The position numbers were made by a program, and so were the translations under genes. DNA of 64,000 bases from Myxococcales bacterium (lineage in GTDB: Bacteria > Myxococcota_A > Polyangia > Haliangiales > Haliangiaceae), in assembly GCA_016716835.1 (NCBI GenBank), contig JADJUW010000001.1, positions 620,001-684,000 of the forward strand, in the 5' to 3' direction. Numbering within the stretch: the first letter of the stretch is position 1; every line of letters begins with the position of its first letter. This document shows positions 38,213 through 47,684 of the stretch, piece by piece. Below the pieces are notes generated by a model, which made no database searches, was not told where the DNA came from, and was given only the letters and a program-made list of their open reading frames with translations.

Positions 38213-40240
38213 ATGCAGTGGTTAAGCGCGATTTCGATTCGTCGGCCGGTGTTCGCGTCCGTGCTGATTTTGGCGTTGGTGGTGGTCGGCGCGGTGAGCT
38301 ACACACGGCTTGGCGTCGATAAGTTCCCAGAGGTAGACTTTCCAATTATTGTCGTAACGACCATCTATCCCGGGGCCTCGCCTACCGCGGTAGAGGCCGA
38401 CGTGACCGACAAGATCGAGGCGGCGGTCAACACGGTGAGTGGCATCGACACGCTGTCGTCGATCTCGACCGAGGGCGCATCGCTCGTCGTGGTGCAGTTT
38501 CAGCTCGAGAAAGACGTCGATGTCGCGGCGCAGGAGCTCCGCGACAAGGTCAGCACGCTGCGCGACCTGCCCAGCTCGGGCGAGCCGGCGACCGTACAAA
38601 AACTTGATCCTGGCGCGGCGCCCGTTATCAACTTTGCCGTCCGCGGCCCGAGCGACCGACCCTCCGACATTCGCGAGCTGACGCGCATTGCCGAGACGAT
38701 AGTTAAGCGTCGCCTTGAGAGCATCGCGGGCGTGGGGCAGGTTCAGGTGATTGGCGGGCAGAAGCGGCAGATCCGCGCCGTCGTCGATCCGGCGCGCCTG
38801 CGGGCCTATGGCATCTCGGCGCTAGAGGTGCAGCGTGCGATTGGCATCAGCAATGCGAGCATTCCAGGTGGCCGGCTTGAACTGGGCGCGAAAATTTCGA
38901 GCATGCGCATTGACGGCCGCGCCACCTCGCCCGCCGCGCTCGGCGACATTGTCGTGCGGCAAGTCGGCAATACCCCCGTCCGGGTGTCCGACCTGATCGT
39001 CGATGGTAAGATTGAGGATACCGTCGACGACCCGACATCGCTAGCCCTGCGCGATGGTCAGCCGACAATCCTGGTATCGGTGACCAAGCAGTCCGGTGCC
39101 AACACGATTGAAGTGGTCGACACGGCGAAGGCGACGCTTGCGAGCATCGCGGGCAGCTTGCCCGCCGGATACAGTCTCGATATTGTACGCGACAATTCTG
39201 AGCTGGTGCGCACCAGCACGTCCCAGGTGCTCGAGCACTTGGTGGTAGGCAGCCTGCTCGCTGCGCTGGTCGTGCTGATGTTCCTCGGCGATGTGCGGTC
39301 GACGATCATTTCGGCAATTGCGATTCCAGTTTCGATTATCGGCAGTTTTCTCCTCATGGCGTGGGCTGGGTATACGCTGAACATGATCACCTTGTTGGCG
39401 TTGGCGCTCGCGGTAGGGATTGTGATCGACGACGCGATCGTGGTGCTCGAGAACATCCACCGCTTTATCGAGGAAAAGGGGATGAAGCCGTTTCCGGCCG
39501 CCATGGCGGCGACCAAGGAAATTGGCCTAGCGGTGATGGCGACGACCCTGTCGCTGATGGCGGTGTTCTTGCCCGTCGCCTTTATGAGCGGCATCGTGGG
39601 ACGCTTTTTGTCGTCGTTTGGGCTCACCATGGCGTTTGCCATCCTGGTCTCGATGTTGGTGAGTTTTACGCTGACGCCGATGATGGCGGCGCGCATGCTC
39701 AAGCCCCACGATGCGGGGCGGACACCCAACGCGCTGCAGCGGTTTTCCGAGGCGTTCTACCGCCCCATTGAGCGCGTCTATCTCGCGATGCTGAGGTGGT
39801 CGATGACGCATCGCTGGGTGATCGTGCTCGTTAGCGTAGGGCTCATGTTCACGGTGCCGACCTTGGCAGGCAAGGCCGGCGCGGGGTTCTTGCCGCAAAA
39901 TGACGAGGCGCATTTCGAGATCTATATCAAGACCAAGGAAGGTTCTGGCCTTGATGCCACGACCCTAGTCGCCGAGCGCATCGCCCGCCGGACGCGGGCG
40001 CTGCCGGGCGTCGCGCATACGTTGGTGACTGTGGGGGCCAATACGCAAGAGCAGCCCAACGTGGCCAATGTGTATGTGCGGCTGGTCGACCCAAACCAGC
40101 GCACGCTGTCACAGGATGCGATCATGGAGCTCGCCCGCAAGCGCGTGCTGGGGATGTGCCCGAGGGCACGACCGTTGCCGCTCAGCTCGTCGCCGACTTT
40201 TCGGTTGGCACGCAAAACTCGATCGTGGCCTATGTCATAA
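38213..40240 (+). CDS. RND efflux permease, N-terminal segment (frameshifted)
   Basis: This inner-membrane proton/drug antiporter of the HAE1/AcrB type begins MQWLSAISIRRPVFASVLI. The proton-relay pair is present in VGIVIDDAIVVLENIHRFIE (TM4), together with the following SLMAVFLPVAFMSGIVGR. True coding leaves this frame near 40150: 'ctggggatgtgcc' needs one more G to read LGDVPEGTTVAAQLVADFS. The next 55 codons (up to about 40325) lie in another frame, then a second shift leads to the C-terminal segment. Whole gene 38213-41380, about 1,056 residues. Confidence 0.88.
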   Translation: MQWLSAISIRRPVFASVLILALVVVGAVSYTRLGVDKFPEVDFPIIVVTTIYPGASPTAVEADVTDKIEAAVNTVSGIDTLSSISTEGASLVVVQFQLEKDVDVAAQELRDKVSTLRDLPSSGEPATVQKLDPGAAPVINFAVRGPSDRPSDIRELTRIAETIVKRRLESIAGVGQVQVIGGQKRQIRAVVDPARLRAYGISALEVQRAIGISNASIPGGRLELGAKISSMRIDGRATSPAALGDIVVRQVGNTPVRVSDLIVDGKIEDTVDDPTSLALRDGQPTILVSVTKQSGANTIEVVDTAKATLASIAGSLPAGYSLDIVRDNSELVRTSTSQVLEHLVVGSLLAALVVLMFLGDVRSTIISAIAIPVSIIGSFLLMAWAGYTLNMITLLALALAVGIVIDDAIVVLENIHRFIEEKGMKPFPAAMAATKEIGLAVMATTLSLMAVFLPVAFMSGIVGRFLSSFGLTMAFAILVSMLVSFTLTPMMAARMLKPHDAGRTPNALQRFSEAFYRPIERVYLAMLRWSMTHRWVIVLVSVGLMFTVPTLAGKAGAGFLPQNDEAHFEIYIKTKEGSGLDATTLVAERIARRTRALPGVAHTLVTVGANTQEQPNVANVYVRLVDPNQRTLSQDAIMELARKRVLGMCPRARPLPLSSSPTFRLARKTRSWPMS

Positions 40241-40318
40241 CCGGGCCGGATTTGGACCGCCTCGAGCGCACGGCCATGGCCGTGCTCAAGGAATTTAAGA
40301 AGGTGCCGGGCGTGGTGG

Positions 40319-41380
40319 ATGCCGACCAGCGTGGTCGACCCTATGCCAGAAACCACCGTGCGGCCCGATTTTGCGCGGGCCGCGGCGCTCGGCGTGGACG
40401 GTGCCGACATTATTGGCTCGTTGCGCCTTTTTATCGCCGGCAATACCGCCTCGACGTTCGAAGATCGCGGCGAGCAATACGATGTGGTCGTGCGCGGGCC
40501 GGAGCGCTTTCGCTCGCATATCGAGGCGCTGGCCATGCTGTCGGTACCGTCTCGCACCCTGGGGAGCGTCCCGCTCTCGGACGTCGTCGTAATTGATGCC
40601 GGCACCGGGCCGGCGCAAATCAATCGGCTGTCTCGGATGCGCCAGGTCGCAATAACGTCGAATCTGGCCCCGGGGGGCAAGGAAAACGAGGTGATGGCGG
40701 CGCTAGGCAAGATTGTCGCAGCGCAAAAACTACCGCCGGGTTACAAGGCTGAACCGTTTGGTCGCTCGCGCGAGTCAGCGAAGGTAGGGGCCGCGTTTGC
40801 GTTCGCCTTTTTCCTCGCCTTTGTCTTTATGTACCTCGTGCTAGCCGCCCAGTTTGAATCCTGGGTGCATCCGTTGACGATTCTAATTTGTCTGCCACTG
40901 ACCGTGCCATTCGCGCTCATGGCGGTCATCCTGTTTGGCATCCAGCTCGACATGTTTTCGATGCTTGGGCTCTTGGTGCTGTTTGGGGTGGTCAAAAAGA
41001 ACTCGATCTTGCAGATCGACCAGTCCAACCAACTCCGTGCCACCGGCATGCCGCGCTTTGAGGCCATCATGGAGGCCAACCGCAGCCGCCTGCGGCCGAT
41101 CCTGATGACCACGGTAGCCTTTGTCGCCGGTATGCTCCCGCTGGTATTCTCCCATGGCATTGGCAGCGGCTTCTCGAAGTCGATGGCGAGCATTGTCGTT
41201 GGTGGGCAAACGCTTTCGCTGCTGCTCACGTTGCTGGCGACGCCGGTGTTCTATTCGCTCTTTGACGACGCCGGCCTCGCCGTGAAGCGCGTTCTGGGTC
41301 AACTATTCCCGCGGCAGGTCATCGACCGTGGCGAGCAGGAGGTGCTGGCGGCGTCAAGCAGCCGGACCAATGAAGGTTAA
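40319..41380 (+). CDS. RND efflux permease, C-terminal segment (frameshifted)
   Basis: This is the second porter domain and TM8-12 of the RND permease (PPGYKAEPFGRSRESAKVG, FMYLVLAAQFESWVHPLTI, MLGLLVLFGVVKKNSILQIDQ). It is joined to the preceding part through VPGVVDAD-TSVVDPMPETTV; 'gccgaccagc' near 40324 has either lost two bases or gained one. The ATG 40319 is an artefact of that break. The gene ends with the short palindrome at 41377-41393. Confidence 0.87.
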   Translation: MPTSVVDPMPETTVRPDFARAAALGVDGADIIGSLRLFIAGNTASTFEDRGEQYDVVVRGPERFRSHIEALAMLSVPSRTLGSVPLSDVVVIDAGTGPAQINRLSRMRQVAITSNLAPGGKENEVMAALGKIVAAQKLPPGYKAEPFGRSRESAKVGAAFAFAFFLAFVFMYLVLAAQFESWVHPLTILICLPLTVPFALMAVILFGIQLDMFSMLGLLVLFGVVKKNSILQIDQSNQLRATGMPRFEAIMEANRSRLRPILMTTVAFVAGMLPLVFSHGIGSGFSKSMASIVVGGQTLSLLLTLLATPVFYSLFDDAGLAVKRVLGQLFPRQVIDRGEQEVLAASSSRTNEG

Positions 41381-41393
41381 CCGACTCGGTTAG
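41377..41393. promoter_or_regulatory. Palindrome at the end of the RND operon
   Basis: TAACCGA-C-TCGGTTA is a perfect 7+7 palindrome overlapping the permease stop codon, about 160 bases before the MarR-type gene. No T-tract follows, so it is a poor terminator. It could be an operator, but this is inference. Confidence 0.3.
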
Positions 41394-41554
41394 ACCAGTG
41401 TTTGGGGGCTTCACGCCAGCGCACATGCGCGCCACAGGCAGGGCGGGTGCATCGCCAGCACGACGTAGCTGGCCGGTTTTCTCTGCGCATTCTCTTTGCA
41501 ACCACTCGCAACGCGCCTGGGATTTTGCTATCAAATGCGTCTGTTTGGGTGGAT

Positions 41555-41989
41555 ATGGGCGCGGAACGCACTGACCTTCGTCAACTTTTGTGGCTAGTGC
41601 AGAGTGAAATCTCGCGCGAGCTCAATGCGCTGCGTGCCGAGCCAGCAGCCAAGTCGCCGCTGCGACCCGTTCACGAACAAATTCTCTCGCTGGTTGGCGA
41701 ACGGGGTCAATACATGACGGATCTTGTGGCCGGCCTGTCGCTCCCCAAGCAAACCGTCAGCGATTTGGTTGCCGAGCTGGAACGCAGCGGTTTTTTGCAG
41801 CGAATTTCCGACCCCGATCACGGTGTGAAGAAGCGAGTTACGCTGGGCACGAAAGGACGCAAGTGGCTCGGCCAGCAGCATGCCTATCTCGACGCCGTCG
41901 AAAAGCGGTGGATCAAGCAAGTTGGCAAAAAAGACCTAGAGGCCCTGCGCGCGACGCTGGTGCGGCTCGCTCGCGTTTCTGAGGCGTAG
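41555..41989 (+). CDS. MarR-like winged-helix transcription regulator
   Basis: The 144-residue protein (from ATG 41555) has a winged helix-turn-helix: YMTDLVAGLSLPKQTVSDLVAELERSGFLQRISDPDHGVKKRV, the recognition helix and wing typical of MarR. Upstream ATG/GTG codons in frame are less likely because the extra sequence looks non-coding. Its position after an RND efflux operon suggests it controls that pump; MarR proteins usually respond to small hydrophobic compounds. Confidence 0.75.
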   Translation: MGAERTDLRQLLWLVQSEISRELNALRAEPAAKSPLRPVHEQILSLVGERGQYMTDLVAGLSLPKQTVSDLVAELERSGFLQRISDPDHGVKKRVTLGTKGRKWLGQQHAYLDAVEKRWIKQVGKKDLEALRATLVRLARVSEA

Positions 41990-42054
41990 CATCTGCCGAG
42001 CGAAACACGCTGAGCCGACCAGCTAGCGGTTGTGGCGGCCGCAATGCGAACGCC

Positions 42055-42975
42055 CTAGAACAGCGCGTAGATGAGCGACGCCTTTGAAATGGTGTCTAAT
42101 TTATCGGCTTCTGGGACATACCCTGGCGCAAAGGTGTAGCCAGCGATGGCGCCCAGCGGCGCAGGGTTGGCGTCAAACTTGACCGCAAAGCTTACGTTGA
42201 GCGAGGCGCTCTTGCTTAGCTTGGTGGTGATGCCGATTTGGGCGTTGACTCGCAAATCTTCCCCGGCCCCTGCCGTGCCTGTTGGCGTTTCCAGTTCGTT
42301 GACATTGATCAGCGCCTCGACGCTGGTGTCAAAGCTGGTGTCGTCGCCAAGCTTGTTTTTGTAGCCGACAAAGGCGCGAGCGGAATGGATGTGGACTGAG
42401 GTGCCAGGGCCGGTGCCGACAAGGTTTTCAAATGAATAATCGTAGCCCAGCTCGGCGACGGCTTCGCGGTCGGCCTCTTTGAGCAAGTATCGAGCATAAC
42501 CAAGTTGGCCGCCGGCGACCAATTCCTTGCCGGCCAGCTCATCGCCGCTCATAAGGCCCGCGGCCCAGAGGGTGTCTGTGGTGCTGAGGAACTTATCAAA
42601 CCGGCCCTTGACGGCCCAGCTCTGAGCGGTGGTCTTATAGACCGTATCGAGCTCTTGGTCGCTAGAAATGATTTGGTCATTGCCTGCGTCCACCACCGTC
42701 AGCGCGCCATTTTTGGCGAGCGCCCCCGCAAGCGTGAGCTCAAGCTTGGTCTCGGGTGTAAGCCGTGAAATCTTGCTGCCGCCCGTAAACGTTAGATTGG
42801 CCGAGTTGCCGGTGGTGACCAAGGCGCCAGCTTCCGCGTTGGCGCTCCACGCCGGGGCCTTGACGTCTTTGACGGCGGCTGGGTCCGGGCGGGCAGGCGC
42901 CTGGGCATTCGCCGTGTGGGCGTGCAGGAGCAGCGAGGTTAGCGTGGCGGTGAAGAGGGGAAGCATGGGCCGCAT
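42055..42975 (-). CDS. DUF481 outer-membrane beta-barrel protein
   Basis: This 306-residue protein has a signal peptide (to AHTANA|Q) and amphipathic beta strands across its length, ending SLIYALF with a C-terminal Phe typical of BAM-inserted barrels. The pattern WSANAEAGALVTTGNSANLTFTGG is the YdiY/DUF481 signature (salt-induced outer-membrane proteins). AAAGGA stands upstream of the ATG. It is convergent with the MarR-like gene. Confidence 0.8.
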   Translation of the reverse strand: MRPMLPLFTATLTSLLLHAHTANAQAPARPDPAAVKDVKAPAWSANAEAGALVTTGNSANLTFTGGSKISRLTPETKLELTLAGALAKNGALTVVDAGNDQIISSDQELDTVYKTTAQSWAVKGRFDKFLSTTDTLWAAGLMSGDELAGKELVAGGQLGYARYLLKEADREAVAELGYDYSFENLVGTGPGTSVHIHSARAFVGYKNKLGDDTSFDTSVEALINVNELETPTGTAGAGEDLRVNAQIGITTKLSKSASLNVSFAVKFDANPAPLGAIAGYTFAPGYVPEADKLDTISKASLIYALF

Positions 42976-43073
42976 AGGTAGTCCTTTGTCAAGATTTGGC
43001 GGACCTTACGAAGAACCTCTTGCGCCGGCAAGGCAGTGGGCCACGGAATGCCGGGCGGCCCGTGCCGGTTGCG

Positions 43074-43553
43074 CTAGACGTGCATGACTTTGACCCCGGA
43101 AAGCCGATCCCATAGGACCGCGTGACTCGGCCATCCATCCAAGCGCAAGGTCGCGCGCGCCCATTCGGCGATCGGCAGACACACCAGCACGGGCGAGACC
43201 AGCGAGCTCCATGTCGCGGCGGGATAGCGCGCGGCGAGCCAGAATCCCAGGATGGCGGGCGCATAGGCAAAAAGAAACCGCGCCGCCATGGTTCGCGACG
43301 GGGGGCGTTCGCGGCCCTGTAGCGCGACTAGCCCGAGCAGCTTCATGCCGAGCGTGCCCTCGAATTCGCGGTGCATCGCGAGGTGCAGCACGGCGTGGGT
43401 TAGCCAATAAAGGGACAACTCATCGACGGCGAAAAATATCCATTGCAAGGGCGCCGCGACGAGGGCCGTCACCAGCGCGTCGATGAAGCCCGCATAAGCG
43501 CGCAGCACCATGAGGCGGTCAAAACGCGGCGCGGCGCGCTTAATTGCGCCCAT
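43074..43553 (-). CDS. RDD-family membrane protein
   Basis: The 159-residue reading from ATG 43553 (MGAIKRAAPRFDRL) has three or so membrane helices and the RDD-family pattern: AYAGFIDALVTAL (the Arg is replaced by Ala-Gly), then EFEGTLGMKLLGLVAL. The start overlaps the end of the upstream kinase gene by 14 bases, so both are in one operon. A start at 43511 is also possible. Confidence 0.65.
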   Translation of the reverse strand: MGAIKRAAPRFDRLMVLRAYAGFIDALVTALVAAPLQWIFFAVDELSLYWLTHAVLHLAMHREFEGTLGMKLLGLVALQGRERPPSRTMAARFLFAYAPAILGFWLAARYPAATWSSLVSPVLVCLPIAEWARATLRLDGWPSHAVLWDRLSGVKVMHV

Positions 43554-46500
43554 ATGCGCGCAACGCCCCGTGGATGGCCTCGATAAGGTGCGTCGCCGAC
43601 CCGACGCGCTCATTGACATCCTTTGCCAAACAGCTCAGGACCAGGGCATCAAGCTCGGGCGTAAGCTCCGGCACCAGCGACGAGGGCGCGGGCGGTGGCG
43701 TGTGCACGTGGTGATACATGACAGCGCCCTCGATAAACGGGGGCTGGCCGGTCAGCAGCTCGAACAGGGTGCAGCCCACCGCGTAGAGGTCCGCGCGATG
43801 GTCGATGTCGGTGCCGAGCACTTGCTCGGGCGCCATATATAGCGGCGTGCCACGCACCTCGGTCTTGCGAATGGCGAGTTCATTGACGACCCGTGCCAGG
43901 CCGAAATCGCCGAGCTTGACCACGCCCTCGCGCGACACGAAAATATTGGCGGGCTTGATGTCGCGATGGATGATCCGTTTGCTATGGGCGTAGGCGAGGC
44001 CATTACACAATTGCTCGATAATGGCCAGGGCGCGCTCGGGGGGCAGGGGTTTTACCTGCTTGAGGATGCCCTCAAGCGTGGTGCCGTCGACAAACTCCAT
44101 GATGAGCAAGGTTTGCGCGCCCTGCGAGGTTTGATCGTAGACCGAAACGATGTTGGAGTGGTTTAGTTGCGCGAGCGACTTGGCCTCTTGCACAAAAAAC
44201 GCCATCGCTTGCGGGTGCTCTCGCAACTCGGGCGAGAGAATCTTGATCGCAACGGCACGTTCGAGGTTGGTATCCCAGGCGTGAAACACCAAGCCCATGG
44301 CGCCGCGGCCAAGCTCGTTGATGATCTGGTAGCGTCCGAGCAGCAGCGTGGTTTGGGTTTCCAGCCCGGGCAAGGACAGGCCCCCGCCGCCGCTAGTGGC
44401 GCCGCCGCCGGCGAAGCTGCCAGCAAAGCCGGTCGCGCCAAACCCAGTGGTCTCGCCGCCGCCCATGCTTCCGAGCTCGCTGATGCGGACGCCTTGCGTC
44501 ATCGAGGGCGCGGCCATCATGTGTGCGGTTTGCATCTCCGCAGGCGCGTTGTGCATCGACTGCAGATAGTTGTCAGGTGGGCCATGATCGGGCGGCATTG
44601 CCGGGCCCGTGCCATCGGCGAGGGTAAGGCCGCCGGTAAGTCCGCTTGATGACGGCACCCCCTTGGTGCTCGCCGCCTGTGGCGCTTGTGCCTTCACGGC
44701 TTGACGTTCCAGGGTGAGGCCGCCCGAGACCTCGGCTAGCTTGCGTTCCCGTTCGAGATTGACGTGGATCTTGTGAATGGTGAGCGTTGGTACCGAGATC
44801 GGACGCGTGAGCTTAGTGCCGTTGCCGTCGATGACCAGCATGTAGGAGCCAACCGGCAGCTTGAGCAACGCCTCGCCATCGCGATTGGTCATGGTGGTGG
44901 TGTCGGTTTCGCGGCCTTCGATCCAAAGCTTGACGATCGGCGACTGAACGTCGGAAATATGAATCTTGACATCGGCATAGGTAGGGGCCAGATCGATGGT
45001 GGCCAGCTCGCTGCCGCCCCGCTTAAGCGTCACGAAGCGCGTACAACTTTCATCTAGCTCGCGCAGTTCGTCGCCGCGGTCGTAGACGCCAACGACGTGG
45101 ACAAACCATTGGCCGGGGACAAGTCGGAACTGCGTCGAGGGCCCCGCCAGGTCGACGGTCTTGCGGGTGCGCTTGTGGCCATCGCGCTTGGCCGACGCGC
45201 GAAAGGCGTTGGGGTCGCCCAGCGAGGGGCGCGCCGAAAGCTGAGACACGACGATGCGAAAGGCCTCGTTGCGCCCGCCGGGGTCAGACTTGATCCTGAC
45301 CTCGATGATGCCGTAGCCGCGAATCCACACCACGAGCCCAATGACGAAGAGCAGCAGCACCACGCCCGCCGCCAGGGCAACGAGCTTCATGTTGATCGTC
45401 ATCCAATCGAGCTTGGGGATGACGGCCGCGGCGCCATTGCCGCGCGCCGACGCGGGGTCAAAGACGAACGCCTCAATGCGCATGCCGCTACCGCTCTTGC
45501 TCGCCCCAATAAGCAACACGCCATCACTCTGCATGTCGCGTGCGAAGGCCGCGAGCTCGGGGGTGAGGAGGTTGCTCTTGGAAAATGTCTCATCGCCAAG
45601 ACGGACGACGACATTGAACGGCGGTTGTGACAGGGCCTTGCGAACCACATCGAAGGCCGCATCGCGATCGAGGACGATAGGCGTAAACAGCGAGTCCTCG
45701 GTGAGCCAGCCCACGGCGATGCGACGCCCGCTAAAGGCCGCCGCCCCGGAGGAGGCAAGGAGCTCGCGCATTTGGCTGACGATTGGGTCACTCCCAAGCT
45801 TGGGGCCTTCGCTGGCGGTGGCGGCCGCCGCCTTGGTGTTCGTGCTTGTGGCCGCGCGCCCATCCTTGAGCGAGGGCATAAACGATTCCATCTTGCCAAC
45901 GAGCGTGGCGCTGGCCTTGGCACCCTCGGCATTTCCCGAAGAGGTGAGGGCGGTGCTTAGGTTGCGGTTGAGCTCGATGTTGAGCGGATACAGCTGGGCG
46001 GCGCCGGCAAGCATCGTCGCGGCGTCGGCGGGTGTTGCGGCGGTCTCGGCACGCAAGGCTAAGACGAGCAACGAGGGCGAGGCGTTGCCATCTAGCGCCT
46101 TGAGGGCCCCGGCGCTGTCGCCAGCCGCGCGCAAGGCGCGAGCTTGCTCGTGGGGCAGCCCGGCGTGGGCATAGGCGTCGCCTGCGGCGCGGTAATTGCC
46201 TTGGGCGATATAGATGCGCGCTTGCAATTCCCATGTTGCGCCATCTTCGACGCCCGCGGCGCGCGCGGCCGAGAGGTCCTTGCTGGCGCCGTCGACATCG
46301 CCATCGCGCAATTTGAGTTCAGCGCGCAGCCGTAGCCCTGAAGCGCTGCCGCCGGTCGCGGCCGTTTCGATGGCGCCTTTGAGCTGCCCGATGTCGCTCG
46401 GGCGCAGATCATCGAGTGAAATCAGCGAAAGCGCGCGATCGCGATCGACATCCGCGGTGGCGCTGCGAATCGCCAGCTTGGCGCGCAGATGCCGGGTGTC

Positions 46501-47535
46501 TTGCCCTAACGCTTCGGCGGCCACCAGGGTTTTGCGCTCAAGCTCGGGCGAAAGCGATTTGCTTGGCAGCGAGCTTAGAAATGAGATGCCAGCCGGCGTC
46601 GGTGCGGCTATGATCTTGCCAATCGCCTTGTCGCGGCGCGCGCTATCGCCGCGCAAGTGGGCCAGCTCCGCCTCGACCGCCCAGTAATCGGGGGTCGTCG
46701 GGGGGATACCCTTGAGCTCTTTTTCTGCCGCATCCAGATCTGCCAAGGAAAACTGCGCCCGCGCCCGCGCAATGCGCGAGCGCGCATCGGTGCCGGTCGC
46801 GACGCTAGCAATATCTTGTGGCGAGCCAAACCGGCCGACCAGGTCGATGCGCGTCTCGGCGGTCAGCGAGGGCGCCGTCCACACCGAGCGCGCTAGGCTT
46901 CGGGCGGCGCCGCTTTCGAGCACGACGCTTGGGTCCGCGGCGCTGAGGCGGGCCGCTGCCTGCAAGGCATCACCGTGAACCAAAAAGGTTTCGGCCGTGG
47001 CGTACGTCGCGAGCGAGGGCGCCGAAATGGTTGGCAGCGAGCTGACGCCGCCGAGTGTCTGGCGGGTCCCATCTACGGCGGCGCGCACCAGTTCGGCGAC
47101 ATTGTCATCGGTCGAGGTCGCGGTGTGCGCGGCAACGATGTCGCCGTTGCTGTCGATAACGTGGACGATCATGCGCAAGGTATTGCCATTGCGAATGACT
47201 TCGCTTTGGACGCCATATTTGGCGCCGCTTGCGGTAAACACCTCGCCGGGCTTGCTGCGATCGAAGGTGGATATGGCACCGCGCACGACGCCGCCCTTAG
47301 CGAGCAGCGTGGTGCCCGCGACGACCGGACGATCGTCGCGGGTGAGCGCCTGACGCAATAATAGCGAGGCGGCCGCGGCCTCGGTGGCTACATAAGGATC
47401 GCCGTACACGTCCGCGACCACGACGGGCTGAGCCTCGACGACGGTGGCCGATGTCATGCTCCATGTGGCCGCGAGCAAGAGGGCCACGCCGCTTCGTCGA
47501 ACTAGGAGCGCCAGAAGCGCATGAAGTTGTCGCAC
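43540..47535 (-). CDS. Giant receptor-like Ser/Thr kinase with extracytoplasmic TPR region
   Basis: The 1,331-residue protein starts at GTG 47535. It has a signal peptide (about 1-36), a long TPR/Ala-rich periplasmic part (to about 700), one membrane helix (about 715-740, VALAAGVVLLLFVIGLVVWI) and a cytoplasmic beta/PEGA-like region. A complete Hanks kinase lies at the C-terminus (about 1068-1325): GRGAMG, VAIKIL, HRDIKPANIF (about 1191), DFGLAR and GTPLYMAPEQ. This outside-in order, sensor first and kinase last, is the reverse of PknB-type kinases. It could sense envelope events and signal inward. Confidence 0.85.
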   Translation of the reverse strand: MRQLHALLALLVRRSGVALLLAATWSMTSATVVEAQPVVVADVYGDPYVATEAAAASLLLRQALTRDDRPVVAGTTLLAKGGVVRGAISTFDRSKPGEVFTASGAKYGVQSEVIRNGNTLRMIVHVIDSNGDIVAAHTATSTDDNVAELVRAAVDGTRQTLGGVSSLPTISAPSLATYATAETFLVHGDALQAAARLSAADPSVVLESGAARSLARSVWTAPSLTAETRIDLVGRFGSPQDIASVATGTDARSRIARARAQFSLADLDAAEKELKGIPPTTPDYWAVEAELAHLRGDSARRDKAIGKIIAAPTPAGISFLSSLPSKSLSPELERKTLVAAEALGQDTRHLRAKLAIRSATADVDRDRALSLISLDDLRPSDIGQLKGAIETAATGGSASGLRLRAELKLRDGDVDGASKDLSAARAAGVEDGATWELQARIYIAQGNYRAAGDAYAHAGLPHEQARALRAAGDSAGALKALDGNASPSLLVLALRAETAATPADAATMLAGAAQLYPLNIELNRNLSTALTSSGNAEGAKASATLVGKMESFMPSLKDGRAATSTNTKAAAATASEGPKLGSDPIVSQMRELLASSGAAAFSGRRIAVGWLTEDSLFTPIVLDRDAAFDVVRKALSQPPFNVVVRLGDETFSKSNLLTPELAAFARDMQSDGVLLIGASKSGSGMRIEAFVFDPASARGNGAAAVIPKLDWMTINMKLVALAAGVVLLLFVIGLVVWIRGYGIIEVRIKSDPGGRNEAFRIVVSQLSARPSLGDPNAFRASAKRDGHKRTRKTVDLAGPSTQFRLVPGQWFVHVVGVYDRGDELRELDESCTRFVTLKRGGSELATIDLAPTYADVKIHISDVQSPIVKLWIEGRETDTTTMTNRDGEALLKLPVGSYMLVIDGNGTKLTRPISVPTLTIHKIHVNLERERKLAEVSGGLTLERQAVKAQAPQAASTKGVPSSSGLTGGLTLADGTGPAMPPDHGPPDNYLQSMHNAPAEMQTAHMMAAPSMTQGVRISELGSMGGGETTGFGATGFAGSFAGGGATSGGGGLSLPGLETQTTLLLGRYQIINELGRGAMGLVFHAWDTNLERAVAIKILSPELREHPQAMAFFVQEAKSLAQLNHSNIVSVYDQTSQGAQTLLIMEFVDGTTLEGILKQVKPLPPERALAIIEQLCNGLAYAHSKRIIHRDIKPANIFVSREGVVKLGDFGLARVVNELAIRKTEVRGTPLYMAPEQVLGTDIDHRADLYAVGCTLFELLTGQPPFIEGAVMYHHVHTPPPAPSSLVPELTPELDALVLSCLAKDVNERVGSATHLIEAIHGALRAYGRN

Positions 47536-47684
47536 CTAATGATCATGCATAATCGGCCAAGCAAAATGTACCCGGGCATCCCAAATATGACGGGATTACG
47601 CAGGGTAGGCCCTTGTGCGACCTCGCGCGCCATGTGGGCAAGCGTGCAGCCCCGGCGGCCAATTTGCGCACGCTATCGAGCGGC

